From Methylotenera_A sp044228245 (lineage in GTDB: Bacteria; Pseudomonadota; Gammaproteobacteria; Burkholderiales; Methylophilaceae): DNA of 64,000 bases. The DNA is taken from assembly GCA_044228245.1 (NCBI GenBank), contig JBGAVG010000004.1, forward strand, positions 1 through 64,000. The letters run 5' to 3'. Shown here in pieces: positions 26,770 to 35,603 of the stretch. Position 1 is the stretch's first letter. Each line of letters starts with the position of its first letter. The position numbers and the translations under genes are program-made. Below the pieces are notes generated by a model. It was given only the letters and a program-made list of their open reading frames with translations, was not told the origin of the DNA and did no database searches.

Positions 26770-29700
26770 ATGCTAGATAAACTCATCGAATTTTCGCTCA
26801 GACAGCGCATCATGGTGTCTTTGGCGGCGCTCATTTTGAGCATTCTGGGCTATTTTGCCTATCAATCATTACCGATTGACGCGTTTCCTGATGTGTCCTC
26901 TACCCAAGTCAAAATCATTATTAAATCGCCCGGCATGACGCCGGAAGAGGTGGAGTCGCGCATCACCGCACCGATTGAGGTGGAGATGCTCGGCATCCCA
27001 AAACAGGTGGGGTTGCGCGCAGTGGCGAAATACGCGCTCACCGATATTACGGTAGATTTTGAAGACGGCACGGATATTTATTGGGCGCGCCAGCAGGTGT
27101 CGGAACGGTTGAGTAGCGTTTGGGCAAACTTGCCGGCCGACATTTCTGGAGGCATTGCCCCCATGACCACGCCCCTGGGCGAAATGTTTATGTTCACCGT
27201 GGAATCTGACAGCCTGAGCTTGCAAGAGAAACGTAGCCTGCTGGATTGGGTCATCCGCCCGCAGCTTAGAACTGTGCCTGGCGTGGCGGACGTCAATGCA
27301 CTGGGTGGCCTGGTGCGCTCGTTTGAAATTGTGCCGGATAATGCCCGCATGTATGCGCGCGGGGTGTCGCTGAATTCGCTGCAAGACGCTATTAGTGAAA
27401 ATAACCGCAACGATGGTGCCGGACGATTAAGCGATGGTGAAGAATCGCTACTGGTGCGTTCAGAAGGCGCGTTTAAGACCCTGGATGATGTGAAGGAAAC
27501 CGTGATTCGCAGCGATAACGGCGTGCCGGTGCGCATTGCCGACATTGCCGAGGTGCGCATCGGCGAGTTGACGCGTTATGGCGCAGTCACCAGTAACGGC
27601 AAAGGCGAGGCGGTGGAAGGCTTGGTGCTGGGTTTGCGCGGTGCAAACGCGCGCGAGGTGGTGGAGGGGGTGCGTGCCAAGCTGGCTGAAATCGCCCCTA
27701 CCTTGCCCAAAGGCGTGACCACCCATGTGTTTTACGACCGCGGCAATCTGGTCGAACGTGCAGTCAATACTGTCAATAAAGCCTTATTGGAAGCCGTGGT
27801 GCTGGTGATTATTCTGCTGGTGCTGTTTTTAGGCAACCTGCGCGCCGCGCTCACCATTGCCTGCATTTTGCCGCTTTCGGTGCTCAGCACATTTTTACTC
27901 ATGAAGCACTTTGGCATGTCGGCCAACCTCATGAGTCTGGGCGGGCTGGCCATTGCCATTGGTATGCTGGTGGATTCGGCTGTGGTGGTGGTGGAAAACA
28001 TCGTGTCACATTTGGCGCATACACCTAAAAAGCATGTGTCGTCGAAACTCAGCATTATCTTGGCGGCGATGCGCGAGGTGAGTTTGCCAGTGTCGGCAGG
28101 TATCGTCATCATTATCACGGTGTTTCTGCCTTTGCTCACACTGGAGGGCCTGGAGGGCAAATTGTTTTCACCGGTTGCCATGACGATTATTTTTGCCCTG
28201 GCAAGTTCGCTGGCTTTATCCCTTACCGTGATTCCTGTCATTGCTTCTTTTTTGATCAAAGATAAGCATGAAGAGTCGCCATGGCTGGTGCGCAAGCTGG
28301 ATGCGATTTACGCACCGATACTACAAAAAGCCATGCGTAACAGTAAAAAAATGGTTATTGCCGCTTTGGTGTTGCTGGTGCTTACAGGCGTGGTGTATAC
28401 GCAGATTGGCAAAACCTTCATGCCAGTGATGGATGAAGGCGATATTATCATCGGCGTCGAGAAATTGCCCTCGATTACGCTGAAACAAAGCACCGCGACC
28501 GATCTGGCGATTCAGCGTGAATTGATGAAACAGGTGCCTGAAATAGAAGGCATTTATGCGCGCGCGGGTTCGGATGAGCTGGGTCTGGATCCGATGGGAC
28601 TCAACCAGACCGATACGTTTTTAGTGCTGAAACCGCACGAAGATTGGCGCATGCAAAGCAAAGATGAATTGCTAGAGGCGCTGCGTAAGGTGATGGACAA
28701 CATTCCTGGCGTGGATTACAGCTTTACCCAGCCGATTGATATGCGCGTGAACGAGATGATACTGGGCGTGCGCGGCGATCTGGCGATTAAGTTGTACGGT
28801 ACTGATTTGGCCGTGCTGGATGAAAAAGCGCAGCAAATCATCAAAGTGCTGGAAGCGGTTAAAGGCAGCCAAGATGTCTATACGCCTAAAAATAGCGGTA
28901 TTCAGTACCTGCAAATTAAAGTGGATAGGTTGGCCGCAGGCAGATTGGGCTTTAGTGTGAGCGACATCAACCAGATTCTGCAGGCGCAATTGGAAGGCAA
29001 GGTGCTGGGCGTCGTTCAGGAGGGCGCGCGCAGAACCCCTGTGCTGTTGCGCGGCAGCCAGGATGTTAGGCTGTCGCCAGCGGAGTTTGGTAGTTTACTG
29101 CTTACTTTGCCGAACGGTACGAATGTGCCGCTGACTTCAGTCGCCAAATTAGAGCGCATTGAAGGTCCCGTGAAAATCGACCGTGAACGCGGCATCCGCA
29201 TGGTGGTCGTTACCGCCAATGTGGAAGGACGCGATCTGGTGGGCTTCGTAGAAGAAGCCAGGCAAAAAGTCACAGCGCAGGTGAGCATGCCGGAAGGTTA
29301 CTGGCTGAAATGGGGCGGGCAGTTTGAGAACCAGCAACGCGCAGCCGCGCGTTTGGGGATTGTCGTGCCGATTTCTATAGGCCTGGTATTTTTGCTGCTG
29401 TTTCTCACTTTTGGCTCCATGAAGGAAGCAGCACTTATTTTGTCCAATATTCCATTTGCCATGATAGGCGGTGTGTTTGCTTTGTGGGTTTCGGGCGAAT
29501 ATCTTTCTGTACCGGCGTCCGTCGGCTTTATTGCGCTGCTGGGCATTGCGGTGCTGAACGGTGTGGTGATGATGAGCTACTTTAACCAGCTTGCTTACGA
29601 GGGGATGGATAAAGCGCTGATTGCATTTGAAGGCGCAAAACGCAGACTACGCCCGGTATTGATGACGGCAAGTATTGCCGCTTTTGGTCTGGTTCCATTG

Positions 29701-29835
29701 CTGTTTGCCACAGGGCCAGGTTCTGAAATTCAACGCCCGCTGGCAATTGTGGTTGTTGGCGGCTTGATAACCAGCACCTTGCTGACACTGATTATATTGC
29801 CGATTTTGTATCAACGGTTTTTTGCCAAGCAATAA
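26770..29835 (+). CDS. Heavy-metal efflux RND pump (CzcA/CusA family)
   Basis: 1021 residues, the usual length of HME-RND pumps, with 12 membrane segments in two halves. The N-terminus is FSLRQRIMVSLAALILSILGYFAYQSLPIDAFPDVSSTQVKI (family type). Membrane segment 4 reads GGLAIAIGMLVDSAVVVVEN, with Asp and Glu placed as in proton-coupled metal pumps; this form is closer to divalent-cation than Cu/Ag pumps as far as I can judge, but specificity is open. An AGAGG site precedes the ATG. The last 25 bases overlap the 3' end of the convergent lnt gene. Confidence 0.92.
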   Translation: MLDKLIEFSLRQRIMVSLAALILSILGYFAYQSLPIDAFPDVSSTQVKIIIKSPGMTPEEVESRITAPIEVEMLGIPKQVGLRAVAKYALTDITVDFEDGTDIYWARQQVSERLSSVWANLPADISGGIAPMTTPLGEMFMFTVESDSLSLQEKRSLLDWVIRPQLRTVPGVADVNALGGLVRSFEIVPDNARMYARGVSLNSLQDAISENNRNDGAGRLSDGEESLLVRSEGAFKTLDDVKETVIRSDNGVPVRIADIAEVRIGELTRYGAVTSNGKGEAVEGLVLGLRGANAREVVEGVRAKLAEIAPTLPKGVTTHVFYDRGNLVERAVNTVNKALLEAVVLVIILLVLFLGNLRAALTIACILPLSVLSTFLLMKHFGMSANLMSLGGLAIAIGMLVDSAVVVVENIVSHLAHTPKKHVSSKLSIILAAMREVSLPVSAGIVIIITVFLPLLTLEGLEGKLFSPVAMTIIFALASSLALSLTVIPVIASFLIKDKHEESPWLVRKLDAIYAPILQKAMRNSKKMVIAALVLLVLTGVVYTQIGKTFMPVMDEGDIIIGVEKLPSITLKQSTATDLAIQRELMKQVPEIEGIYARAGSDELGLDPMGLNQTDTFLVLKPHEDWRMQSKDELLEALRKVMDNIPGVDYSFTQPIDMRVNEMILGVRGDLAIKLYGTDLAVLDEKAQQIIKVLEAVKGSQDVYTPKNSGIQYLQIKVDRLAAGRLGFSVSDINQILQAQLEGKVLGVVQEGARRTPVLLRGSQDVRLSPAEFGSLLLTLPNGTNVPLTSVAKLERIEGPVKIDRERGIRMVVVTANVEGRDLVGFVEEARQKVTAQVSMPEGYWLKWGGQFENQQRAAARLGIVVPISIGLVFLLLFLTFGSMKEAALILSNIPFAMIGGVFALWVSGEYLSVPASVGFIALLGIAVLNGVVMMSYFNQLAYEGMDKALIAFEGAKRRLRPVLMTASIAAFGLVPLLFATGPGSEIQRPLAIVVVGGLITSTLLTLIILPILYQRFFAKQ

Positions 29836-31316
29836 GTTTTATATAGCAAAAATCCTGATCCAAAACAGCAAAGCAGCAAAAACAGCCAGTTGCCCCACAT
29901 GACATAAGGCGTGCTACCCGTGTAACCCTGCGCTTGTATGTTCAGCGTGGTTTTCACATCGTGCGGTGCGTGGGCAAGCACGTAGCCATGCGGGTCTATG
30001 CTGGCGGTGGCGCCGGTGTTGGTTGCGCGCAGCATCATGCGGCCGGTTTCCAGTGCGCGTGCCTGTGAAAACTGCATGTGCTGATCTGCCGCATAGGAAG
30101 TGCCATACCAGGCGTCATTGCTGATGTTGACGAGCAGGGTTGCTTCGGGCAACTGGCGGATGATTTCCTCACCAAATACGTCCTCGTAGCAGATATTGAC
30201 GGCTACTTTCTGGTTGGCCAGATGCATCGGTTTTTGATATTTGCCGCCACGCGACAAATCGCTGAGGGGCATATTGAGCCAGTCACGATACACCCAGCCA
30301 AACACCTGCTTTAGTGGAATAAATTCTCCAAATGGCACCAAATGATTTTTAGAATAAGTTTGTGTTGGCGCGCTGCCAAAACTCAGCGCGCTATTAAAAT
30401 ATTCGCCAGTTTTGTCGTTGTATTCCACCATGCCCACCAGCAAGTCCCCGTTGTTTTGTTTGGCGTGGGTGCTCAGCGTATTTATTATGCCAAGGTCTAA
30501 TTGGCTGGAAATCACCGGCAGCGCGGTCTCTGGTAGGATAATGAGTTCGGCCGTGCTGGCTTTTGCCATTTCGATATATTGGTTGATAGTGCTTTGGGCG
30601 GTTTCGGGCGACCATTTTTCACTTTGTGAAATATTGCCTTGCAGCAGTGCAACTGAAATGGGTTTGCCGCTGGGCGTTGTCCATTCCACTGCTTTTAACA
30701 CGCCGCCGGCAACAATGATCAGCACAAACGTCGCAATGGCATTGCGTTTCCATACCAAGTTTTGCCGCCGACTAGCTGGCCAATAAGCGATTAACGCGGC
30801 TATAAATACGGTAATGACTGAAACGCCATACACTCCAATAATCGGCATAAAGCCAGCCAGCGGGCTATGCGGCACCTGACTGTAGCCTATTGTCAACCAG
30901 GGAAATCCCGTGAAAATCCAGCTGCGGATCCAATCACTCAGGCCCCAAAAAATGGGGATGCTGATTAAAGGTGAGCCAACACGCTTGCTCAGCCAGCCCA
31001 CCAAAGCCGGAAATAATGCCATAAACGCGCACAGGCAGAATGTGGAAAAGCCCGCGAACCACCAAGGCATGCCGCCAAAATCGTGCAGGCTGATGTAAAT
31101 CCAGTAAATGCCTACGCTATAAAGCCCTAAACCAAACGCGAAACCCAGCTTGAATGCGGTTTTCTGGCTACGTGTTTTAATCCATAAATAACATAATCCG
31201 GCGAGTGAAAATATGGCCGCGGGGAAGATATAAAACGGCGCAAAACCTAAAACGGTTGTAGCGCCCAGCAGCAATGCGATTAAAAGCGGGGGGGTGTTAC
31301 TAATTATTTTTAGCAT
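29811..31316 (-). CDS. lnt: Apolipoprotein N-acyltransferase Lnt
   Basis: 501 residues. Adds the third acyl chain to lipoproteins in the inner membrane. Six N-terminal membrane segments precede the nitrilase-like domain with catalytic Glu in IILPETALP, Lys in YSKNHLVPFGEFIP and Cys in VNICYEDVFGE. It usually follows corC directly; here mscL and a secreted-protein gene lie between. Its 3' end overlaps that of the RND pump gene by 25 bases tail to tail, with no terminator between. Confidence 0.96.
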   Translation of the reverse strand: MLKIISNTPPLLIALLLGATTVLGFAPFYIFPAAIFSLAGLCYLWIKTRSQKTAFKLGFAFGLGLYSVGIYWIYISLHDFGGMPWWFAGFSTFCLCAFMALFPALVGWLSKRVGSPLISIPIFWGLSDWIRSWIFTGFPWLTIGYSQVPHSPLAGFMPIIGVYGVSVITVFIAALIAYWPASRRQNLVWKRNAIATFVLIIVAGGVLKAVEWTTPSGKPISVALLQGNISQSEKWSPETAQSTINQYIEMAKASTAELIILPETALPVISSQLDLGIINTLSTHAKQNNGDLLVGMVEYNDKTGEYFNSALSFGSAPTQTYSKNHLVPFGEFIPLKQVFGWVYRDWLNMPLSDLSRGGKYQKPMHLANQKVAVNICYEDVFGEEIIRQLPEATLLVNISNDAWYGTSYAADQHMQFSQARALETGRMMLRATNTGATASIDPHGYVLAHAPHDVKTTLNIQAQGYTGSTPYVMWGNWLFLLLCCFGSGFLLYKTYCLAKNR

Positions 31317-31405
31317 AGTCGCACATCAACAATTCATTAAGCGCGATTGTACGTGCTTGTAGCGCCTTTCTGCAAAAAATGCAGCAGTGGGGTTTGGATA
31401 AGTTG

Positions 31406-31435
31406 TTGACAGTCTGCAACGTAAAGTTCTATATT
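31406..31435 (+). promoter_or_regulatory. Sigma-70 promoter for mscL
   Basis: TTGACA at 31406-31411 (perfect -35) and TATATT at 31430-31435, with an 18-base spacer, about 50 bases before the mscL ATG. Confidence 0.7.
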
Positions 31436-31483
31436 TCGCATGCGGTACCGTATTTCCAACAAAATAATTTGAGGAGAATAAGA

Positions 31484-31897
31484 ATGAGCATGATGTCGGA
31501 ATTTAAGGAATTTGCCCTTAAAGGCAATGTGATGGACTTAGCAGTGGGCGTGATTATCGGCGGCGCGTTTGGCAAAATTGTAGATTCTTTAGTGGGCGAT
31601 ATTATCATGCCTATCGTGGGCAAAATTATCGGCAATGTAGATTTCTCAAATATGTATGTGGCCTTGAGCGGACAGCCTGCAGACTTGGCGTTGGCGGAAG
31701 CTAAAAAAGCAGGTTCAGTTTTGGCTTACGGTAACTTTGTTACGATCGCAATCAACTTTATTATCCTGGCTTTTGTTATTTTTCAAATGGTTAAAATAAT
31801 GAATAGAATGAAAAAGGCAGAACCACCTCCAGCACCGGCACCAACGCCAGAAGATGTTGTGCTGCTGCGTGAAATTCGTGATTCGCTAAAAAAATAA
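31484..31897 (+). CDS. mscL: Large-conductance mechanosensitive channel MscL
   Basis: 137 residues from the ATG at 31484, which has GAGGAG at good spacing; the open frame extends 35 codons upstream but those overlap the promoter. MscL opens on membrane tension to release solutes during hypo-osmotic shock. N-terminus MMSEFKEFALKGNVMDLAVGVIIGGAFGKIV carries the pore-lining helix, and FVTIAINFIILAFVIFQMVK the second membrane helix. The Pro-rich linker and C-terminal helix (PEDVVLLREIRDSLKK) are typical. It is read opposite to the flanking lnt and corC genes. Confidence 0.97.
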   Translation: MSMMSEFKEFALKGNVMDLAVGVIIGGAFGKIVDSLVGDIIMPIVGKIIGNVDFSNMYVALSGQPADLALAEAKKAGSVLAYGNFVTIAINFIILAFVIFQMVKIMNRMKKAEPPPAPAPTPEDVVLLREIRDSLKK

Positions 31898-31906
31898 TTC
31901 AGGGAT

Positions 31907-31951
31907 ACACACAATAAAAAAGGCGCTTAAGGCGCCTTTTTTATTGTGTGT
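31907..31951. terminator. Bidirectional terminator between mscL and the secreted-protein gene
   Basis: A perfect 20-bp stem with a 5-base loop, GC core GGCGC, flanked by A6 and T6 runs inside the stem. The two converging genes end on either side of it. Confidence 0.9.
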
Positions 31952-31955
31952 GAAA

Positions 31956-32375
31956 TTATAAGCCTGGTTTAACTTGGTTTTGTTCGCTTTGAGGCAACTC
32001 GTTTGTTTGGGCGTTCTCAGGCCCTTCTGAGCCGTCATGATTCATGAAGACTACCATGACCACCTTGTCATCAATAAAATCAAGCTCGGTCGTTGGGTAA
32101 TAAGTGCCATTAGCATCAGTATTAATGTTGTGGTAATACCAGATTGAAGCGACCACTTTGTCAGAGCCTTTGATTCTTACATCGTCTGCTTTGGCGGGTT
32201 CCCCCAGCAGTTCAACGATTTTTGTTTTGTCAAATTGGTTGATGATGTCGACAAAAGCCTTTTCTTCGGTAGGAATTTCATTAATCAACGGCATTGTCTG
32301 CGCTTCATCTGCATGGGAAATACTTGCCAATAAGGTATTTGCGGTGAGGAAAACTGCCAACGACCAGATTTTCAT
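31956..32375 (-). CDS. Secreted protein of unknown function
   Basis: 139 residues from the ATG at 32375, which has GGAG upstream; the frame runs eight codons further. A signal peptide (cleavage near SHA-DE) is followed by a region that resembles small envelope proteins with an SmpA/OmlA-like pattern (FDKTKIVELLGEPAKADDVRIKGSDKVVASIWYY...LDFIDDKVVMVVF), that is, a short helix, a hairpin and a concluding strand pair. I do not recognise a named family. It sits downstream of corC, between it and lnt. Confidence 0.7.
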   Translation of the reverse strand: MKIWSLAVFLTANTLLASISHADEAQTMPLINEIPTEEKAFVDIINQFDKTKIVELLGEPAKADDVRIKGSDKVVASIWYYHNINTDANGTYYPTTELDFIDDKVVMVVFMNHDGSEGPENAQTNELPQSEQNQVKPGL

Positions 32376-32452
32376 TTGAATCTCCTGAGAGTATGCCAAA
32401 TAAGAGATTTGGTATTCAGTTTAGTTCATTATTTCGCTGGCTACAGTTGTGG

Positions 32453-33313
32453 TCAAGTTGATTCAATCGGAAACGGCTCGTCCGGGATTACCTCAACCAG
32501 GATAGAATGTAAGCGCCTGCTATCAGCGCGAAGTACGCTGATGCTTAAGTTGTCGATTACTATTGTATCGCCGCGTTTGGGCAGGTGGCCGAACTTATTG
32601 ACCACCAGGCCGCCAATGGTCGAGAACTCTTCATCGCTGAACTGGGTGCCCAGCGCTTCGTTAAAATCAGCAATTTCTGTCAGCGCTTTTACCCGGAAAT
32701 GGCCTTTGGCATCTTTTAGAATATTGTCTTCGTCTTCGTCGTAATCGTATTCATCTTCAATGTCGCCGACGATTTGCTCAAGCACGTCCTCAATCGTCAC
32801 CATACCCGCTACACCGCCATATTCATCCACCACGATAGCAATGTGGTTGCGGTTGCTGCGGAATTCTTTTAGCAACACATTCAAGCGTTTGGCTTCGGGG
32901 ATGAATACTGCGGGGCGCAGCATGTCGCGCACATTGAAATCTTCGCCCGCGTAGTAACGCAGCAAGTCTTTGGCCAGCAAAATGCCGATGACGTCGTTCT
33001 TATCGTCTTCGATGACCGGAAAGCGCGAGTGTGCGGTTTCGATCACATGCGGAATAAAGGTTTCGGGTGGATCGGTGATGTCGATGACATCCATTTGTGA
33101 GCGTGGAATCATAATATCACGCACCTGCATCTCGCTCACTTGCAGCACGCCTTCTATCATGGCGAGCGAGTCAGCATCCATCAGGTGGTTTTCATAAGCG
33201 CCATGCAGAAGCGCTACAAGCTGCTCGCGGTCTTCAGGTTCACGCAGCAAAAAATTGCTTAAGCGTTCTAATAAACTGGTTTTATTGTTCGGTTTTTCCG
33301 GTTCGGAGGCCAT
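32453..33313 (-). CDS. corC: CorC/HlyC-family CBS-domain protein (magnesium/cobalt efflux-associated)
   Basis: 286 residues, cytosolic form without a membrane domain. Two CBS domains (VRDIMIPRSQMDVIDI to about residue 185) are followed by the CorC/HlyC C-terminal domain (ILKDAKGHFRVKALTEIADFNEALG). The acidic EDEYDYDEDED stretch joins the two. It belongs to the ybeY-corC-lnt part of the usual miaB-phoH-ybeY-corC-lnt cluster and starts 11 bases after ybeY. Confidence 0.94.
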   Translation of the reverse strand: MASEPEKPNNKTSLLERLSNFLLREPEDREQLVALLHGAYENHLMDADSLAMIEGVLQVSEMQVRDIMIPRSQMDVIDITDPPETFIPHVIETAHSRFPVIEDDKNDVIGILLAKDLLRYYAGEDFNVRDMLRPAVFIPEAKRLNVLLKEFRSNRNHIAIVVDEYGGVAGMVTIEDVLEQIVGDIEDEYDYDEDEDNILKDAKGHFRVKALTEIADFNEALGTQFSDEEFSTIGGLVVNKFGHLPKRGDTIVIDNLSISVLRADSRRLHSILVEVIPDEPFPIEST

Positions 33314-33324
33314 TGCGTGGCGCC

Positions 33325-33762
33325 CTATGTAATGAGATAAGGGTTAGCATACCCTAATTTTGCCAAAATAGAAATTTCCAGGCTTTCCATCAGTTCAGCC
33401 TGCGCTTCAGTTTCGTGGTCGTAACCATGCAAATGCAAGATACCGTGTACGGTTAAATGCGCATAATGTGCTTCAAGCGGTTTGTTCTGCGCTTTGGCTT
33501 CCGTCTCAACGACGGGTGCGCAAATGACAATATCGCCCATTAAATGCGGTTCTTCGGCGATTGGGAAAGTCAGTACATTGGTTGCGTAATCTTTACCGCG
33601 GTAGGTGCTGTTGAGTATGCGAGCCTCATCTTCATCCACAATACGGATCGTGACTTCAGTATCCACACGCAATGCGGCTTTTGCCCATTTGCGAAATTGC
33701 CAACGTGTAGGCAGATTAGAGTGACTTGATGCAAATTGCATGGTCAGGTTCAGGCTGGGCAT
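33325..33762 (-). CDS. ybeY: Endoribonuclease YbeY
   Basis: 145 residues. Metal-dependent RNase needed for 16S rRNA 3'-end maturation and ribosome quality control. The zinc site HGILHLHGYDH is complete (three His). The central MGDIVICAPVVETEAK segment is typical. It is followed by corC and preceded by psiE, whose stop lies 17 bases upstream. Confidence 0.97.
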   Translation of the reverse strand: MPSLNLTMQFASSHSNLPTRWQFRKWAKAALRVDTEVTIRIVDEDEARILNSTYRGKDYATNVLTFPIAEEPHLMGDIVICAPVVETEAKAQNKPLEAHYAHLTVHGILHLHGYDHETEAQAELMESLEISILAKLGYANPYLIT

Positions 33763-33779
33763 GGCTGAAGAGCTATAAC

Positions 33780-34196
33780 CTATTGTTTTGAATGAGCATC
33801 TATGTCATCAATATAGGGGAAGCGTACATGCCCGTAACGCACTACCAGAATTGCCAAGGCAATTAAGAGTATTGAGCTGGAAAGAGCAAACATACGCCAA
33901 GCATCCAGCTCATGGATGTCCAGCACCAGAAAGCGCGCCAAAGCGATAATGCCGATATATAGCGGATATCTGACTGGCAGATTGCCCGTGCCAAGATAAT
34001 GATTGAGCATGGACATGACTTCAAGATACAAAAACAGCAACAGTAGATCGCCAACTGTAATCGTGCGTGCTTGCCATATATGCATGATTGCCTGAAACAC
34101 GGCAAAGATAGTAGCGATGGCGATGACAATAAGCACACCCTGTCCGACTATACTAAGGCCACGTTGTGTCGCCCGGCTGAATTTATTGGGTGTCAT
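33780..34196 (-). CDS. psiE: Phosphate-starvation-inducible PsiE family membrane protein
   Basis: 138 residues with four hydrophobic segments and the PsiE-family pattern VGDLLLLFLYLEVMSMLNHYLGTGNLPVRYPLYIGIIALARFLVLD. In E. coli psiE is induced by phosphate starvation; its function is unknown. It lies just downstream of ppk2, also a phosphate-related gene, and upstream of ybeY. A perfect TATAAT lies in the 60-base gap after ppk2. Confidence 0.9.
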   Translation of the reverse strand: MTPNKFSRATQRGLSIVGQGVLIVIAIATIFAVFQAIMHIWQARTITVGDLLLLFLYLEVMSMLNHYLGTGNLPVRYPLYIGIIALARFLVLDIHELDAWRMFALSSSILLIALAILVVRYGHVRFPYIDDIDAHSKQ

Positions 34197-34229
34197 TTTT
34201 ATCCTTAAGTCGTATGGCTAGGGATATAA

Positions 34230-34235
34230 ATTATA
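34230..34235 (-). promoter_or_regulatory. Candidate -10 box upstream of psiE
   Basis: TATAAT on the minus strand, 34 bases before the psiE start. The hexamer 17 bases upstream (AAATGG) is a poor -35, and no Pho box is recognised. Confidence 0.35.
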
Positions 34236-34256
34236 CACTGTAGAACGCTATGCCAT

Positions 34257-35393
34257 TTAAAGCACTGGCTGGTTGTCGTGTTCACCGCGTTCATACACAA
34301 TATGCGCACGGCCGACCAGAAGCGGATCAAGCGGGCCGATTGCCGATAGATCCTTGTTGGTGTAGGGCAGTTTGTGCAGCACATAGCGCATGGCGTTAAG
34401 GCGGGCGCGCTTCTTGCAGTCCGACTTAACTACCGTCCAGGGTGAGTCAGCGGTATCTGTATGGAAAAACATGGCTTCTTTGGCTTTTGTATAATCGTCC
34501 CACCTGTCAAGCGAGGCGAGGTCAATCGGGCTCAGTTTCCATTGTTTGAGCGGGTGCATTTTGCGTTCCTTGAAGCGGCGTCGTTGCTCCTCACGGCTGA
34601 CTGAGAACCAGAACTTGATCACGTGAATGCCACTACGGGTAAGGTTGCGCTCAAACTCAGGCGCCTGGCGCATGAATTCCAGATATTCATCATTGTTGCA
34701 GAATCCCATCACGCGTTCTACGCCGGCACGGTTATACCAGGAGCGGTCGAACAGGGTGATTTCACCAGCGGTAGGCAGTTGGGAAATATAGCGCTGGAAG
34801 TACCATTGACCGCGCTCGACGTCGCTGGGCTTTTCCAAAGCCACCACGCGCGCGCCGCGAGGGTTAAGGTGCTCCATGAAGCGCCTGATGGTGCCTCCTT
34901 TACCGGCGGCATCGCGCCCTTCGAACAGGATAACTACGCGTTGGCCGGTTTCTTTGACCCAGGCCTGAAGTTTCAGCAACTCGACCTGGAGATGGTATTT
35001 TTGTTTTTCGTAAGATTTTCTGGATAACAGGTTTTTGTAAGGGTAACCGCCATCGCGCCAATCTGCGGCAAGTTCCTCATCGGAGTGCGCGCGTTTCTTT
35101 GTGCTTTCGAAGCTGGGTATATTGGCGATGGCCTTGCTCAGAGCGGCAGCGTCGTCCGGGGAGGCGCCAGCCATAATCGCACGCAGTGCCTCTGGCAAGC
35201 TTGCAGCATCTTTGCCGGTTGCGATGCGATTGATAATATCCTGCACGGCAGTAGATTTTGATTCACGCGCTGCTGAGATTTTTTCGCTGACTGAAAACTC
35301 CTCAATGCCTTGTGTGCTGTTGTCAGGAGGGATGTCGCCTTCAGATACGCGACGTATGATGGGGGAAACGGTTGTTTTTTTTTCTGTTGCCAT
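34257..35393 (-). CDS. ppk2: Polyphosphate kinase 2 (PPK2 family)
   Basis: 378 residues. About 110 low-complexity N-terminal residues precede the PPK2 core, which begins YEKQKYHLQVELLKLQAWV. Walker A is FEGRDAAGKGGTIRRF, Walker B ITLFDRSWYNRAGVERVMGF, and the lid holds the basic RRRFKERKMHPLKQWKLSPID motif. PPK2 enzymes use polyphosphate to phosphorylate nucleoside mono- or diphosphates; this single-domain form with the long N-terminus looks like the class acting on nucleoside diphosphates, which I cannot confirm. Adjacent psiE supports a link to phosphate metabolism. Confidence 0.92.
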   Translation of the reverse strand: MATEKKTTVSPIIRRVSEGDIPPDNSTQGIEEFSVSEKISAARESKSTAVQDIINRIATGKDAASLPEALRAIMAGASPDDAAALSKAIANIPSFESTKKRAHSDEELAADWRDGGYPYKNLLSRKSYEKQKYHLQVELLKLQAWVKETGQRVVILFEGRDAAGKGGTIRRFMEHLNPRGARVVALEKPSDVERGQWYFQRYISQLPTAGEITLFDRSWYNRAGVERVMGFCNNDEYLEFMRQAPEFERNLTRSGIHVIKFWFSVSREEQRRRFKERKMHPLKQWKLSPIDLASLDRWDDYTKAKEAMFFHTDTADSPWTVVKSDCKKRARLNAMRYVLHKLPYTNKDLSAIGPLDPLLVGRAHIVYERGEHDNQPVL

Positions 35394-35603
35394 GCCTGCA
35401 CCTCTTAATCTGTAAGCAAAAAAGTATCTTTATCCTTAACCGTCTATATGTCAATCGACTGGGGTTACAAAATAGGAATCTTTTGATTTAACGCAAGCCA
35501 TCACCCTGGATTTGTAGGTTTAAGCACAGCGGTTACGCAAATCGATTTATATTAAACAATGCCATTATGGGATAGACTAAAGTCTTTAATGAGGAGCTTA
35601 AGT

